DNA of 64,000 bases, from assembly GCA_964446585.1 (NCBI GenBank), contig CAYUPI010000021.1, forward strand, positions 28,019 to 92,018, given 5' to 3'. Position numbers and translations under genes: made by a program. Positions within the stretch are counted from its first letter, which is position 1. Every line of letters begins with the position of its first letter. The notes under the pieces were generated by a model that worked only from the letters and a program-made list of their open reading frames with translations, ran no database searches and was not told where the DNA came from. This stretch comes from CAYUPI01 sp964446585. Lineage in GTDB: Bacteria; Verrucomicrobiota; Verrucomicrobiia; Limisphaerales; UBA8199. Of the stretch, positions 43,019 through 51,861 are shown in pieces.

Positions 43019-44443
43019 ATGAATACGAATGGTCAATTCAGCCGCCGTGATTTCCTGAAGACCGCGAGCGCCGCCACGCTCTCGGCGCTGGCCGCCGGGT
43101 TCCCCCGTCAGGTGGCCGGCGCCGCGGAAGAAAAGATTAGCCCGACTGCGGACACCGTCATCGTCCTCTGGATGGCCGGCGGCATGGCGTCCACCGAGAC
43201 TTTCGATCCCAAACGCTATACGGCGTTCGAGCGGGGCCTGAAACCCGAACAAGTGCTGAGCACCTTTCCGCAGATCGACACGGTGGTGGACAACATCAAG
43301 CTCACCGAGGGCCTGGAGAACATCGCGAAGGTCATGGACCGCGCCACGCTCATCCGCTCCTACACGGCAGGTGACCTCGGATTCATTCTGCATTCGCGCC
43401 ATCAATATCAGTGGCACACTGACTACGCCCCGCCGCAGACCGTCGCCGCGCCGCATATCGGATCGGTGATCGCCCGGACGCTGGGCCCGCGGGAACCGGC
43501 GGTGCCGGCGTTTATCGACATCGGCCAACGGTTCGATGTGGGCGAAGGCGAAGAATTAAAGGCGTTCCACACCGCGGGTTTCCTGGGAAGCGAGCATGGG
43601 CCGTTTATCATCGCCAATCCGGAAGACGCCGCCAAGAGCGTGCGGCCACCTGAGGGAATGAGTCCCTCCCGGTTCGAGCGGCGCGATAGCTATTATCGCA
43701 AGCTGGCGGCGCAGACCCCAATTGGCCAACTGGGGAGCGATTTTCAAAAAGAATCACTGCTGCGCTCGCTGGACAACGCCCATCGGCTGCTGAGCTCGCC
43801 CGCAGCCAAGGCCTTTGATTTGTCGCTCGAACCCCAAAAAACCTACGACCGCTACAACACCGGCAGGTTCGGCCTTGGTTGTCTGCTGGCGCGGCGACTT
43901 ACCGAGGCGGGCGCCCGGTTCATCGAAGTAACCTCGGAATACATACCGTTCCAGTACTGGGACACGCACGAAAACGGCCATACCCGCACGGTGGACTTGA
44001 AGAAATCTATTGACGCGCCCGTAGCTCAACTGGTGCTCGACCTGGAAGAGCGCGGCCTGCTCAACCGGACGCTGATCGTGCTGGCCAGCGAATTCAGCCG
44101 GGACATGCTCATCGAGGGTCGGCCGGAGAAAAAGGTGAAGGACCAGGTGACTGTGCCCGAGGTGATCGATGAGATGAAGCATTATGGCATGCACCGGCAT
44201 TTCACCGATGCCGGCAGCGTCCTGCTCGTTGGCGGCGGCGTGAAGCGAGGTTATCTCCACGGCCGGACAGCCGATGAACGGCCCTGCAAGACCTTGGAAA
44301 GACGCGTCATCATCGAAGACCTGCACGCCTCGATTTACCGCGCGTTGGGAATCTCGCCGCGGCTGAGCTACGAGATCGAGAAGCGCCCCTTCTACGTCAC
44401 CCGCGACGGCTTGGGCAAACCGATTATGGATTTGTTTGTCTGA
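43019..44443 (+). CDS. DUF1501 family protein (Tat-exported)
   Basis: A 474-residue protein of the sulfatase-like/alkaline phosphatase fold. A Tat signal is present (SRRDFLKTASAATLSALAAG, with twin arginines at 9-10). Typical DUF1501 motifs are VLWMAGGMASTETFDPK near residue 50-66, and WDTHENGHTRTVDLKK near 318-333, ASEFSRD near 359-365, and HYGMHRHFTDAGSVLLVGGGVKRG near 389-412. It forms a pair with the DUF1549/1553 gene, 4 bp upstream. Members are believed to work on sugars or sulfated substrates in the periplasm, but no activity is proven. Confidence 0.92.
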   Translation: MNTNGQFSRRDFLKTASAATLSALAAGFPRQVAGAAEEKISPTADTVIVLWMAGGMASTETFDPKRYTAFERGLKPEQVLSTFPQIDTVVDNIKLTEGLENIAKVMDRATLIRSYTAGDLGFILHSRHQYQWHTDYAPPQTVAAPHIGSVIARTLGPREPAVPAFIDIGQRFDVGEGEELKAFHTAGFLGSEHGPFIIANPEDAAKSVRPPEGMSPSRFERRDSYYRKLAAQTPIGQLGSDFQKESLLRSLDNAHRLLSSPAAKAFDLSLEPQKTYDRYNTGRFGLGCLLARRLTEAGARFIEVTSEYIPFQYWDTHENGHTRTVDLKKSIDAPVAQLVLDLEERGLLNRTLIVLASEFSRDMLIEGRPEKKVKDQVTVPEVIDEMKHYGMHRHFTDAGSVLLVGGGVKRGYLHGRTADERPCKTLERRVIIEDLHASIYRALGISPRLSYEIEKRPFYVTRDGLGKPIMDLFV

Positions 44444-44449
44444 TGACAT

Positions 44450-44548
44450 AGAAGCGCGGACGCCCTCGTCCGCGTCATTTTTTTGCTCGGCGTGGCTCCG
44501 GCACCGCTACCGAAGGTGATTGGCGGACGAGGGCGTCCGCGCTCCTAT
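44450..44548. repeat. GCGCGGACG palindrome upstream of the RAYT
   Basis: Left arm at 44452-44475 (AAGCGCGGACGCCCTCGTCC) and right arm at 44522-44547 are inverted copies around a 46-base loop. Each arm can also fold by itself (GCGGACG-CCCT-CGTCCGC). The same arm occurs once more at 45330-45357, so the RAYT gene is bracketed. Confidence 0.88.
44454..44484 (+). terminator. Terminator-like hairpin after the DUF1501 gene
   Basis: GCGGACG / CGTCCGC with a 4-base loop, followed three bases later by a run of seven T. It is at the same time the left arm of the RAYT-flanking palindrome. Confidence 0.65.
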
Positions 44549-44597
44549 CGTTTTTTCGCTTCCCTGTTGGCCTCCGTCTGCCCACCTTGCATCCACC

Positions 44598-45272
44598 ATG
44601 AGCGCTTACGTCCGCTGGCTGGTAGCGCAAAAGCGGCAGTGGCATCATCCGTTGGAGCCGGAGGAAAGCTCGCTCGGATTTCGTGGCTGGCACACGCGCG
44701 GCTACCTGCCACACTTCGACATTCCAGGTGCCCAGCAGATGCTTAATTTCCGCCTCGCTGACGCCCTGCCGCAGGAGCGTCAGCATGAATGGGCCAGTCT
44801 GCTTCGCATCAAGGACGAGCGCGAGCGGCGGATTGGCCTCGAAGGTTATTGCGACCAGGGGTACGGCGCATGTGAACTGGCAGTCCCGGCGGTCGCGCAA
44901 CGCATGGAGAAAATTCTCCTGCAGGATCACGACCGACGCTGCCGAATGCTGACTTGGGTGATTATGCCCAATCACGTCCACCTGCTCGTCGAGGTCTGGA
45001 CCACTCCCCTGAGCAAGCTTATTCAGGACTGGAAAAGCGTCTCTTCCCATTACGTGAAGCAGGCATTGCAGCGGCCAGGCAATTGGTGGCAGGAAGATTA
45101 CTTCGATCGATACATTCGCGATGATGCCCACTTTCACAAGGCCGTTCACTACATTGAGAATAACCCGGTCAAGGCGGGCCTGGTTAAGGAGGCGAAAGCC
45201 TGGCCCTGGAGCAGTGCCAAGTGGCGTCCCGAAGGATTTGGCTTGCAACCTGTGCAGCCGCCTAAAGCATAG
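44598..45272 (+). CDS. REP-associated tyrosine transposase (RAYT, Y1 family)
   Basis: A 224-residue HUH-superfamily nuclease. The HUH motif is NHVHLLVE near residue 124-131, preceded by TWVIMP. The catalytic tyrosine is probably Tyr154 in SSHYVKQAL. The C-terminal part has the RAYT signature: WWQEDYFDRYIRDDAHFHK, VHYIENNPVKAGLV and WPWSSAKWR. Y1 transposases of this group cut and join single-stranded palindromic REP sequences. The gene sits between a full palindrome (44450-44548) and another copy of its arm (45330-45357), as expected for a RAYT acting on its own REP family. ATG at 44598. Confidence 0.93.
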   Translation: MSAYVRWLVAQKRQWHHPLEPEESSLGFRGWHTRGYLPHFDIPGAQQMLNFRLADALPQERQHEWASLLRIKDERERRIGLEGYCDQGYGACELAVPAVAQRMEKILLQDHDRRCRMLTWVIMPNHVHLLVEVWTTPLSKLIQDWKSVSSHYVKQALQRPGNWWQEDYFDRYIRDDAHFHKAVHYIENNPVKAGLVKEAKAWPWSSAKWRPEGFGLQPVQPPKA

Positions 45273-45329
45273 GCGCGCCGCCGGGCCGGGTTTGGAGCGC
45301 GAGCCATACGTCGAGCAAAAGAACGGCGA

Positions 45330-45357
45330 AGACGCGGACGAGGGCGTCCGCGCTCCT
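45330..45357. repeat. GCGCGGACG arm downstream of the RAYT
   Basis: A single arm (GACGCGGACGAGGGCGTCCG), same orientation as the right arm of the upstream palindrome. Followed by two direct copies of CTGACGCAGTGGAG between 45356 and 45394. Confidence 0.8.
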
Positions 45358-45399
45358 GACGCAGTGGAGCCGCCGCGCTCTGACGCAGTGGAGCTGCGC

Positions 45400-48312
45400 T
45401 TACTCTGGCCGCAGTCCAGGTGTGGAGGCAGCGCCTTGATTTGCAGACCGGGCCGTCAGCGCCAGAAAACCGATCAACCCCAGCCCGAGAGCGATCGCTG
45501 CCAGGGTAACGTACAGTCCAGTGATCGGCGGCTCGAACCGGAACTCGATTCGATGCTCGCCCGCCGGCACCTGAACGCCGCGCATGATGTAGTTGCACCG
45601 GAGCAACGTCTCGGGCTTTCCATCCAGCATCACCTTCCAGTTGGCATCGTATTTGTCGTTCAGCAGCAGGACCGCCGGCGAAATGGCTTTGGCCTGGAGG
45701 ACGATTCGCTTCGGGGCGTAACCGATGAACTCGACCATCCCGGCCAGTGCATTGGTTTCGGAGAGAGGAGAGCTGTGGGAGGAGAGAGGCGAAGAAACAA
45801 GGACGGTTTTTTCAGGATCGAAGCTCGGGCTGGTGAGTTGCTCAAGCGTGGCCTGGTCATTCGTGTTTACCTGCCAGCGCGAGTAAAGCTTTGATCGCGG
45901 CAGCGCGCCGCTAAACGAGAAGATCGCGTATGCCCCATTTGTGCTGCTTACAGCCGTGAGTTGTTCGAAGCTCTGGATTTCGGTCTCTCCCGGCTTCGGG
46001 ACCAGATCAAAACGCTGAGCTATTTCAAACCGATGCCGGCCGGGATCGATTTGCTGGTTGAGCACGTCCAGGTACGCGGCCGGGCCCAACAGATAACGGG
46101 TGTTGGTAAGTTGCCAGCGCCGTGTCAGACGTTGCACTTTGTTCGAATTGCCGTCGAATTCCAGCGCGCCTTCGTACGCCATGTAATCCCTGGTCATTCG
46201 CGGCATTTGGACGATGTCCAGCGATTGAATGTTGTAAAATTGAAAATGGTGCTGGGCCCACTCGATGCGATAGACGTCGTTGAGCAAGGAGAGTTGTTGC
46301 GGTGGCCGGAACGGCAGGACGGCGACGCGGTGCTCGTGGGGCTTCTCGCGGAGAAACTCAATCACCGGGTTCGTGGCGTACTTGTATTTGTAATCCCAAT
46401 AGATGATCCAGGGGAGGTTGGCCCGGCTCAGATCCACGACGAGCAAAGTGCCAAGCAGGATACCGCCCCACCGGGCCCGCCGGCCTGCGAACCAGCCGCT
46501 GAAAATCAACGCCAGCAGCCCCAGCGACAGCACCAGGAAGACAATGTAGAATCCAACTTCCCGAATGCTGAACGCGGCGATTCGGGCCGCCAGTGTCGGG
46601 TCGGGAAAGCCCACGTCTCGCAAGTGCTGCTCAAGGCCGGCCTTTGAGGAAGCATAAATGAGCCAAGCGAGCAGGCTCGCCGCAATGGCGAAGACTGAGC
46701 CTCTGGTCCATTTCTTTTCGAACGCGTCCGCCCTGACCCACCAATTTTTCAGATGTGCCCGCAGACCGACCGGATTTTCCCTCACCCCGGCCCTCTCCCC
46801 CGGGGAGAGGGGGACCCGGCGCTCCGGCTTTTTCCCCTTCTCGTCCTTTGGAGGAGAGGATTGGGCAGAGGAGGCCTCCTGTATGGTTCTTCCGCCCGCC
46901 GCTGCTTGCGCTCCGAATGACAGGAAACCTACGCCTCCCAAGTATCGTCGGCACAACCCATGCACGCCATAAGCGAACAGGATGACCAACGACCAGTGGA
47001 ACGGATGCATGAACTTGGCGGGATTCCGGATCGTCGAGAAATACGGCAGCATGTAAACCAACCGGTAAAACGGCGCGTAACGGCCAAATGCGAACAGCAG
47101 CGAAATGAAAGCCGCTCCAGCCCAGAACCAGATAAATTTCCGCTGCGCGAGGCTGAACACCGAATCCTTTTTGCGCAACGATTGCAGCACGGCCCAGAGT
47201 GCGACAGCCACCACCAGCACGCCGGCATATTCGCCACCGCCGGAGAACCGAGGGGTATTTCCATGCGTGGCGACCCAGTTCGGGTCGTTATGATTCTCCG
47301 ACCAGCCGGGGGTCTCGCCCACCTTACCCCAATAGACGCCCCCGTCGAACCAGCTCGGCAACGCGCACATATTCTTGGGCGTGTCCATTCGGTAGCCGAA
47401 CAGGCCGGGTATGAGGATGCGGGGCACTTCGTCCTTGGGAATGCTCCACTGCGTGGCGAAATCCCACCGCGCCGCCTTGGCTTCGGGCGTTTGTTCGGTG
47501 CCGGCGACGCCTTTGATTTGCGTGCCGACCAGAACGAGGATCGCATGGGCGGCGAGAAAGCCAGCCAATAGAGCCACGACAGCAACGTGGGTGACGCCCC
47601 GGAACAAGCGGGCTACCGTGCTCGCTTCGCGCGTCAGCCATGTTTGATATAACACGAAAGCAGCGACATAGAGGCTGAAGATCGCCCCAATATCGTAACC
47701 TTCCATGACCCCCATGCCCACCGCCATGCCCGCGAGTATAAGCTTCGCCCATGGGGCGAAAGCCTGTTTGGAAGATGGAAGCATGGAATGCAAGGGGGCT
47801 GCCGCTACACCACCAACGAGGCCTACGGCTACAAACATCATTCCCGCACAGATGACCTGCGATGCCACGCCCCAACAAGCGGTCGAAAAGAAGTGCGAAC
47901 TGAGAGCGGCGGCCAGTCCACCGACCGCACACGCCAGAGGCGAAAGCATCCATTGTCGGAAACAAAACCAGCCGCAGAGTCCAAAAGCAAGAAGGGAAAA
48001 CGGATAAAACCACTTGGAAAAACCGAGTGGATTTGTCACAAGGCGGAGTCCGCTGGACACAGTGGGCGACGGGCTTGGCGAAGGCGCACCCACCCAGTTC
48101 AGGTCCTGCCAAAGCCCTGAGATGATTCCGGGCAAGCGATTCTGCTGAGCCTCCATGCTGCCGAGCGGCCCGTCGTTTGAGGCTGGCACCTCAGGAGGAA
48201 AAAAACTGCGGCAGAACAAAATACCCAGGATGGCGACCAGCAACAACGCTGGGAGAGCCATATAGTGTTGCCTTTTTGGCGGTTGAGTACCCACAGGTTC
48301 GTTCACTAACAT
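45400..48312 (-). CDS. YfhO-type multispanning membrane protein
   Basis: A 970-residue inner-membrane protein with a first membrane segment at 17-36, at least ten further segments in residues 90-640, and a last one near 935-958. Between 640 and 930 lies a large extracytoplasmic domain (GALEFDGNSN, NTRYLLGPAAYLDVL, DKYDANWKVMLDGKPETLLRCNYIMRGVQVPAGEHRIEFRF). The end of this domain (DANWKVMLDGKP...VPAGEHRIEFRFEPP) is typical of the YfhO family, membrane proteins linked to glycosylation of envelope polymers. A palindrome arm at 46778-46815 is translated in frame (RRVPLSPGERAGVREN). The DNA for VSSPLSSHSSPLSE is a second low-complexity insert. Confidence 0.85.
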   Translation of the reverse strand: MLVNEPVGTQPPKRQHYMALPALLLVAILGILFCRSFFPPEVPASNDGPLGSMEAQQNRLPGIISGLWQDLNWVGAPSPSPSPTVSSGLRLVTNPLGFSKWFYPFSLLAFGLCGWFCFRQWMLSPLACAVGGLAAALSSHFFSTACWGVASQVICAGMMFVAVGLVGGVAAAPLHSMLPSSKQAFAPWAKLILAGMAVGMGVMEGYDIGAIFSLYVAAFVLYQTWLTREASTVARLFRGVTHVAVVALLAGFLAAHAILVLVGTQIKGVAGTEQTPEAKAARWDFATQWSIPKDEVPRILIPGLFGYRMDTPKNMCALPSWFDGGVYWGKVGETPGWSENHNDPNWVATHGNTPRFSGGGEYAGVLVVAVALWAVLQSLRKKDSVFSLAQRKFIWFWAGAAFISLLFAFGRYAPFYRLVYMLPYFSTIRNPAKFMHPFHWSLVILFAYGVHGLCRRYLGGVGFLSFGAQAAAGGRTIQEASSAQSSPPKDEKGKKPERRVPLSPGERAGVRENPVGLRAHLKNWWVRADAFEKKWTRGSVFAIAASLLAWLIYASSKAGLEQHLRDVGFPDPTLAARIAAFSIREVGFYIVFLVLSLGLLALIFSGWFAGRRARWGGILLGTLLVVDLSRANLPWIIYWDYKYKYATNPVIEFLREKPHEHRVAVLPFRPPQQLSLLNDVYRIEWAQHHFQFYNIQSLDIVQMPRMTRDYMAYEGALEFDGNSNKVQRLTRRWQLTNTRYLLGPAAYLDVLNQQIDPGRHRFEIAQRFDLVPKPGETEIQSFEQLTAVSSTNGAYAIFSFSGALPRSKLYSRWQVNTNDQATLEQLTSPSFDPEKTVLVSSPLSSHSSPLSETNALAGMVEFIGYAPKRIVLQAKAISPAVLLLNDKYDANWKVMLDGKPETLLRCNYIMRGVQVPAGEHRIEFRFEPPITGLYVTLAAIALGLGLIGFLALTARSANQGAASTPGLRPE
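46778..46815. repeat. CTCTCCC-type palindrome arm inside the YfhO-type gene
   Basis: CCCTCACCCCGGCCCTCTCC and a short self-complementary end (CCCCCGGGGAGAGGGGG). Same family as 8452-8593; translated in frame as LSPGERAGVRE in a loop between membrane segments. Confidence 0.8.
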
Positions 48313-48504
48313 AGGTTCTATCGAGATGAAAGTTCAAAAGCGCTTCGGCGCGGGCCTCGCATCATACTGCACACCGAACAGACCGGTGTTCGGGTCTGGT
48401 GCACTTAATAGCAACGCAGGAAATCGCCTCGCCCAGCTGTCTGTTTATTTGATTCCTAACAGCCGAGCTGGCGTGCGTCCAAATGCAGAGAGACGGGAGG
48501 AATA

Positions 48505-49512
48505 ATGGAGTCTGCTTCAAATCAAATACGCACAACAACGCGTCCGCGTTGTTTTCTTTGCGGCACCGAAGGGAAGCTCCTGTACCACGGGCTGCGTGAT
48601 CCCTCATTCAATGCGCCTGGCAATTGGGACTTCAAACAATGTCCCGAGCCGACTTGTTGTCTGACTTGGCTCGATCCGAGTCCGTTGGCGGAAGATCTTC
48701 CCGTTGCTTACCAGAATTACTTCACACATGGCTTCAGCAATGGCAAGTCGAGCCTAGGGTCGAGGATGAGAAACCTGCTCTGTGAGTGTTACCAAGCGGC
48801 CGGGGTTCTTCCGGGCGTCCTGATTGGGTTGCACAGGGCCAAAAGGCGGATGACCACAATGTTCATCGATGATCTTCGGCCCGGGAGTCTTTTGGACGTA
48901 GGCTGTGGAGATGGTCGGTTTCTCAGTCGGATGCGGAAGGCCGGTTGGGTGGTGGACGGCGTCGATTTCGACTTAAAAGCCATCAAGACCGCCGAAGTAA
49001 AATATGGGTTACGGCTTCATCATGGCGAGCTGTCAACCGCTGCCTTCGCCGAAAAGACGTTCGATGCAGTGACAATGAGCCACGTCATTGAGCATGTGCC
49101 CGATCCGGTTGCATTGCTAGTGGAGATCCGAAGGGTCTTGAAGCCTCAGGGACGGCTTGTGCTTACTACCCCCAACACTCAGAGCCTGGGTCACCAACTT
49201 TTCCGGGCACATTGGTTCGGCTTGGATCCGCCCCGCCATCTTCATTTGTTTTCCGCCAACTCGTTACGGGAACTTGCCCGACGCGCCGGGTTCGAATTGC
49301 AGAATATCAACAGCACTGCTGCTAATGCTGACGTTTTCATTGGAGCTAGCAGTTCCATCTCCAGGGCTGGGGGCCAGCGGGAAACTCATCATCCGCCACC
49401 GGCTTTGTTTCGGACATTGCGGGCGGTTTGGTGGCAGTATCGAGAATTCATTGGCCTGCGCTCTCATCCCGAATGGGGCGAGGAATCCATCCTGATCTGC
49501 GCTCGCCCCTGA
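48505..49512 (+). CDS. Class I SAM-dependent methyltransferase
   Basis: A 335-residue protein. N-terminal zinc-like motif CFLCGTEG (16-23) with a second pair of cysteines at CPEPTCC (47-53) before the methyltransferase domain. The SAM-binding motif I is LLDVGCGDGRFLSRM (about 129-143), motif II region DGVDFDLKAI, and FDAVTMSHVIEHVPDP is the post-motif; YPEWG-like end. This layout (CxxC head + methyltransferase) is common in polysaccharide or O-antigen clusters. The glycosyltransferase gene follows 58 bp later. Confidence 0.88.
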   Translation: MESASNQIRTTTRPRCFLCGTEGKLLYHGLRDPSFNAPGNWDFKQCPEPTCCLTWLDPSPLAEDLPVAYQNYFTHGFSNGKSSLGSRMRNLLCECYQAAGVLPGVLIGLHRAKRRMTTMFIDDLRPGSLLDVGCGDGRFLSRMRKAGWVVDGVDFDLKAIKTAEVKYGLRLHHGELSTAAFAEKTFDAVTMSHVIEHVPDPVALLVEIRRVLKPQGRLVLTTPNTQSLGHQLFRAHWFGLDPPRHLHLFSANSLRELARRAGFELQNINSTAANADVFIGASSSISRAGGQRETHHPPPALFRTLRAVWWQYREFIGLRSHPEWGEESILICARP

Positions 49513-49570
49513 GAGCGATGAGACGAACGGCGAGCCAGGTAACGACCCTCGATGTAGGGGAGGCCCTACA

Positions 49571-50491
49571 ATGAGCAGACCACGCGTCGGCGTTGTTATC
49601 GTAAATTGGAACCTGAAAGATTCGTTGCGCGAAACGCTCCAATCTTTCCGGAAGGTCAATTATCCGAATTTGCAGATAGTGGTGTCGGACAACGCCTCGA
49701 CCGACGGCTCTCCGGAAATGGTCCGCACGGAATTCCCGGAAGTGAAATTGTTAACGCGTGAAAAGGGCTTGGGTTATGCCAAAGGAGCCAGCCTGGGTCT
49801 GGCGGCAGTTGCGGACACGACGAAGTACATCTTCAGCACCACAAATGATGTCATCGTTGATCCGGGGATGATCATTGTGCTGGTGGAATATGCGGAGTCG
49901 CATCCGGAAGCTGGGGTGATGGGCTGCAAGATTTACTATCACGGGAAGGACAAGCTGCTGTGGAGCGCGGGCGGGCGCATTCACCCGCTGCACGGCCACA
50001 GCTATCATTTCGGTTGGAATCGGAAAGACCTCCCGCGCTATAACCGGATTCGCGAGTGCGACTTCGTGACTGGATGCGGGTTCCTGTTGCGCTCCGATGT
50101 CGTGAAGAAGGTCAATTATTTCAACGCCGATCTGGTGTTTTATTCTGAGGACGCGGATTTGTGCTACCGGATCAGAGAGCAGGGCTACAAGATCGTTTAC
50201 ATCCCGGGCGCCATCATGTGGCATAAGACTTCGACGACGCTGGTCAAGGATCGGCCAGTGCAGCTCCGTTACAGCACGCGCAATAGTCTTTATCTAATCC
50301 AACGTCATAGAATTGGTTATTATCCGCTTTCACTCTGGGTGAGTTTGTTCGTTGTGTGTCCGTTCAAGATGGCGCTCTTCGCGCTGGTGGGCTATTGGAG
50401 GAACTCGGTCGGCATCTGGCGGGGCATCCAGGACTGGAGGAAGGACAAGTACGGATGGATTGAAAGTTCAGAGGTGTCAACCCGAATATGA
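49571..50491 (+). CDS. Glycosyltransferase family 2
   Basis: A 306-residue GT-A-fold enzyme. N-terminal VVIVNWNLKDSLRETLQSF, SDNASTDGSPEMV for nucleotide-sugar binding, TTNDVIVDPGM in place of a strict DxD, GCGFLLRSDV and FYSEDADLCYRIREQGYKIVYIPGAIMWH. A hydrophobic segment near residue 255-275 (PLSLWVSLFVVCPFKMALFALVGYW) could associate with the membrane. Resembles rhamnosyltransferase-like enzymes. The next gene starts inside its stop codon (ATGA overlap), so the two are translationally coupled. Confidence 0.9.
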   Translation: MSRPRVGVVIVNWNLKDSLRETLQSFRKVNYPNLQIVVSDNASTDGSPEMVRTEFPEVKLLTREKGLGYAKGASLGLAAVADTTKYIFSTTNDVIVDPGMIIVLVEYAESHPEAGVMGCKIYYHGKDKLLWSAGGRIHPLHGHSYHFGWNRKDLPRYNRIRECDFVTGCGFLLRSDVVKKVNYFNADLVFYSEDADLCYRIREQGYKIVYIPGAIMWHKTSTTLVKDRPVQLRYSTRNSLYLIQRHRIGYYPLSLWVSLFVVCPFKMALFALVGYWRNSVGIWRGIQDWRKDKYGWIESSEVSTRI

Positions 50492-51348
50492 ACGCTATTT
50501 GTGTGGTACATCTGGTCCGTGCCAAGAACGGCTGGGCGCCGTTCGAGGCTTTTGCCACGTCCTACCGGATGCATGCAGCAGGCATGGCTCACGATCTGTT
50601 GATCGTGCTGAAAGGGTTCAGCGGCGACGATGCAGTCCAGCCCTTCCTGCAGGAGGCTGGGGCGCTCGGCGCACGGACGTTCGCCATATCCGATTTAGGT
50701 TTTGATCTTCGCGCTTACCATTTGGCGGCCCAGTTTTTTGATTATTCGTATTTTTGCTTTCTTAATTCGTTCAGCGAAATTCTGGGGGATGATTGGCTTG
50801 CCAAGATGTATGCGGTCATTCAAACCCAGGGCGTGGGTCTCGTTGGTGCCACAGCCTCTTGCGAGAGCATGTACACCAACGTCCTTGTGGAAAAAGCGAG
50901 CCAGACAGAGGCATCGCTGCTGCGGCGTCTGGCGACAGCCGTCCGAAGTGGTTATTGTCGGCTCTGCTTTGATCCATTTCCGAACTACCATATCCGAACG
51001 AACGCGTTCCTGATTCCGAGAAGCGTCATGCTCAGGGTCTGGCCGCAGTGGATGCCGGCCAAACGCGGCGCGTATCTACTTGAGGCCGGGAGAAACAATC
51101 TTACCAAACGTATCAACCGTTCGGGCTTGAGCGCAATGGTGGTGGGGAACGATGGCCAGGCGTATGAACGAGAGCAGTGGACGGCCAGCCGGACGTTTCG
51201 ACAGCAGCACCAGGAAAACTTGCTCATTGCCGATAATCAAACGCGCGAATATGCCAACGCCACACCGGCAATTCGCCGGCATTTGACGCTGCTGGCGTGG
51301 GGGAATAAAGCGCAGGCCCGGGAGATCCAGTCGGATTCCATGCAATGA
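50488..51348 (+). CDS. Glycosyltransferase-like protein
   Basis: A 286-residue protein starting at ATG 50488 and overlapping the GT2 stop by four bases. Features: AICVVHLVRAKNGW at the N-terminus, FDLRAYHLAAQFFDYSYFCFLNSFSEIL near 72-100, and GLVGATASCESMY near 117-129, then PNYHIRTNAFLIPRSVMLRVWP near 166-187. This order fits a GT-A-type glycosyltransferase of polysaccharide clusters, but no DxD is obvious. Its tight coupling to the GT2 gene suggests a role in the same polysaccharide. Confidence 0.6.
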   Translation: MNAICVVHLVRAKNGWAPFEAFATSYRMHAAGMAHDLLIVLKGFSGDDAVQPFLQEAGALGARTFAISDLGFDLRAYHLAAQFFDYSYFCFLNSFSEILGDDWLAKMYAVIQTQGVGLVGATASCESMYTNVLVEKASQTEASLLRRLATAVRSGYCRLCFDPFPNYHIRTNAFLIPRSVMLRVWPQWMPAKRGAYLLEAGRNNLTKRINRSGLSAMVVGNDGQAYEREQWTASRTFRQQHQENLLIADNQTREYANATPAIRRHLTLLAWGNKAQAREIQSDSMQ

Positions 51349-51861
51349 CAGACTCTGATTGACATCAAGTGGGTGAGGTGTCAGATTAGTTCTGCTATGG
51401 GGGAAAGCGATCAAATTGCTTCGCCTGTGTGTCGAGCACTGGCGCCGGAAGGCGGGGTTCATTCGGTATGTTTCTCGACCGCAATCGACCCGGCCCAACG
51501 AGATTGATGAACTGCGCAGGTTGCAGGCTGCGATCCCGGGATCGTGAGCGACGAGCGGGTGTCGCTGTCGTGGTCTAAGAGCACGATTAGTCAGAGGTTA
51601 TATCTCTCATCGGCTTTTCCAGAAGTGTGGAAATCTACGAAAATTGCCAGGCCGACGACAAGAAATGACTAGGCCGCAACCTACGCAATAGTACGGACAT
51701 TCCCAGCTTAATATCAGAGAAATCAGTAAGCGTGTTCAGCCAAAAAACTACTTGCTATCGCCTTGAGCGCTCTGGTAGAAACAAACGCGCGGGCGGCTAC
51801 TCTAATCCGCCAGCGATGAATTTGTCCGTCCGCTAAAGCACAAACGAGGACAGGAGTCACT
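51349..51861. other. Intergenic region with a prepilin-gene relic
   Basis: A 513-bp space. Apart from the relic at 51431-51547 there is no supported gene. A ribosome site (CAGGAG) precedes the giant LamG gene at 51862. Confidence 0.55.
51431..51547 (+). pseudogene. C-terminal relic of a prepilin-type protein
   Basis: Thirty-eight codons and a stop that closely match the end of the prepilin-like gene at 60009-60785: VEHWRRKAGFIRY here and VERWRWKAGFIRY there; RPNEIDELRRLQ here and RPNEIDDLRRLQ there. There is no start codon or upstream domain in frame. It marks a lost prepilin gene immediately upstream of the giant LamG gene. Confidence 0.85.

Noticed and set aside
45121..45894. Plus-strand frame of 257 codons
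   Set aside because: Begins inside the RAYT and continues antisense to the YfhO-type gene; no recognisable protein.
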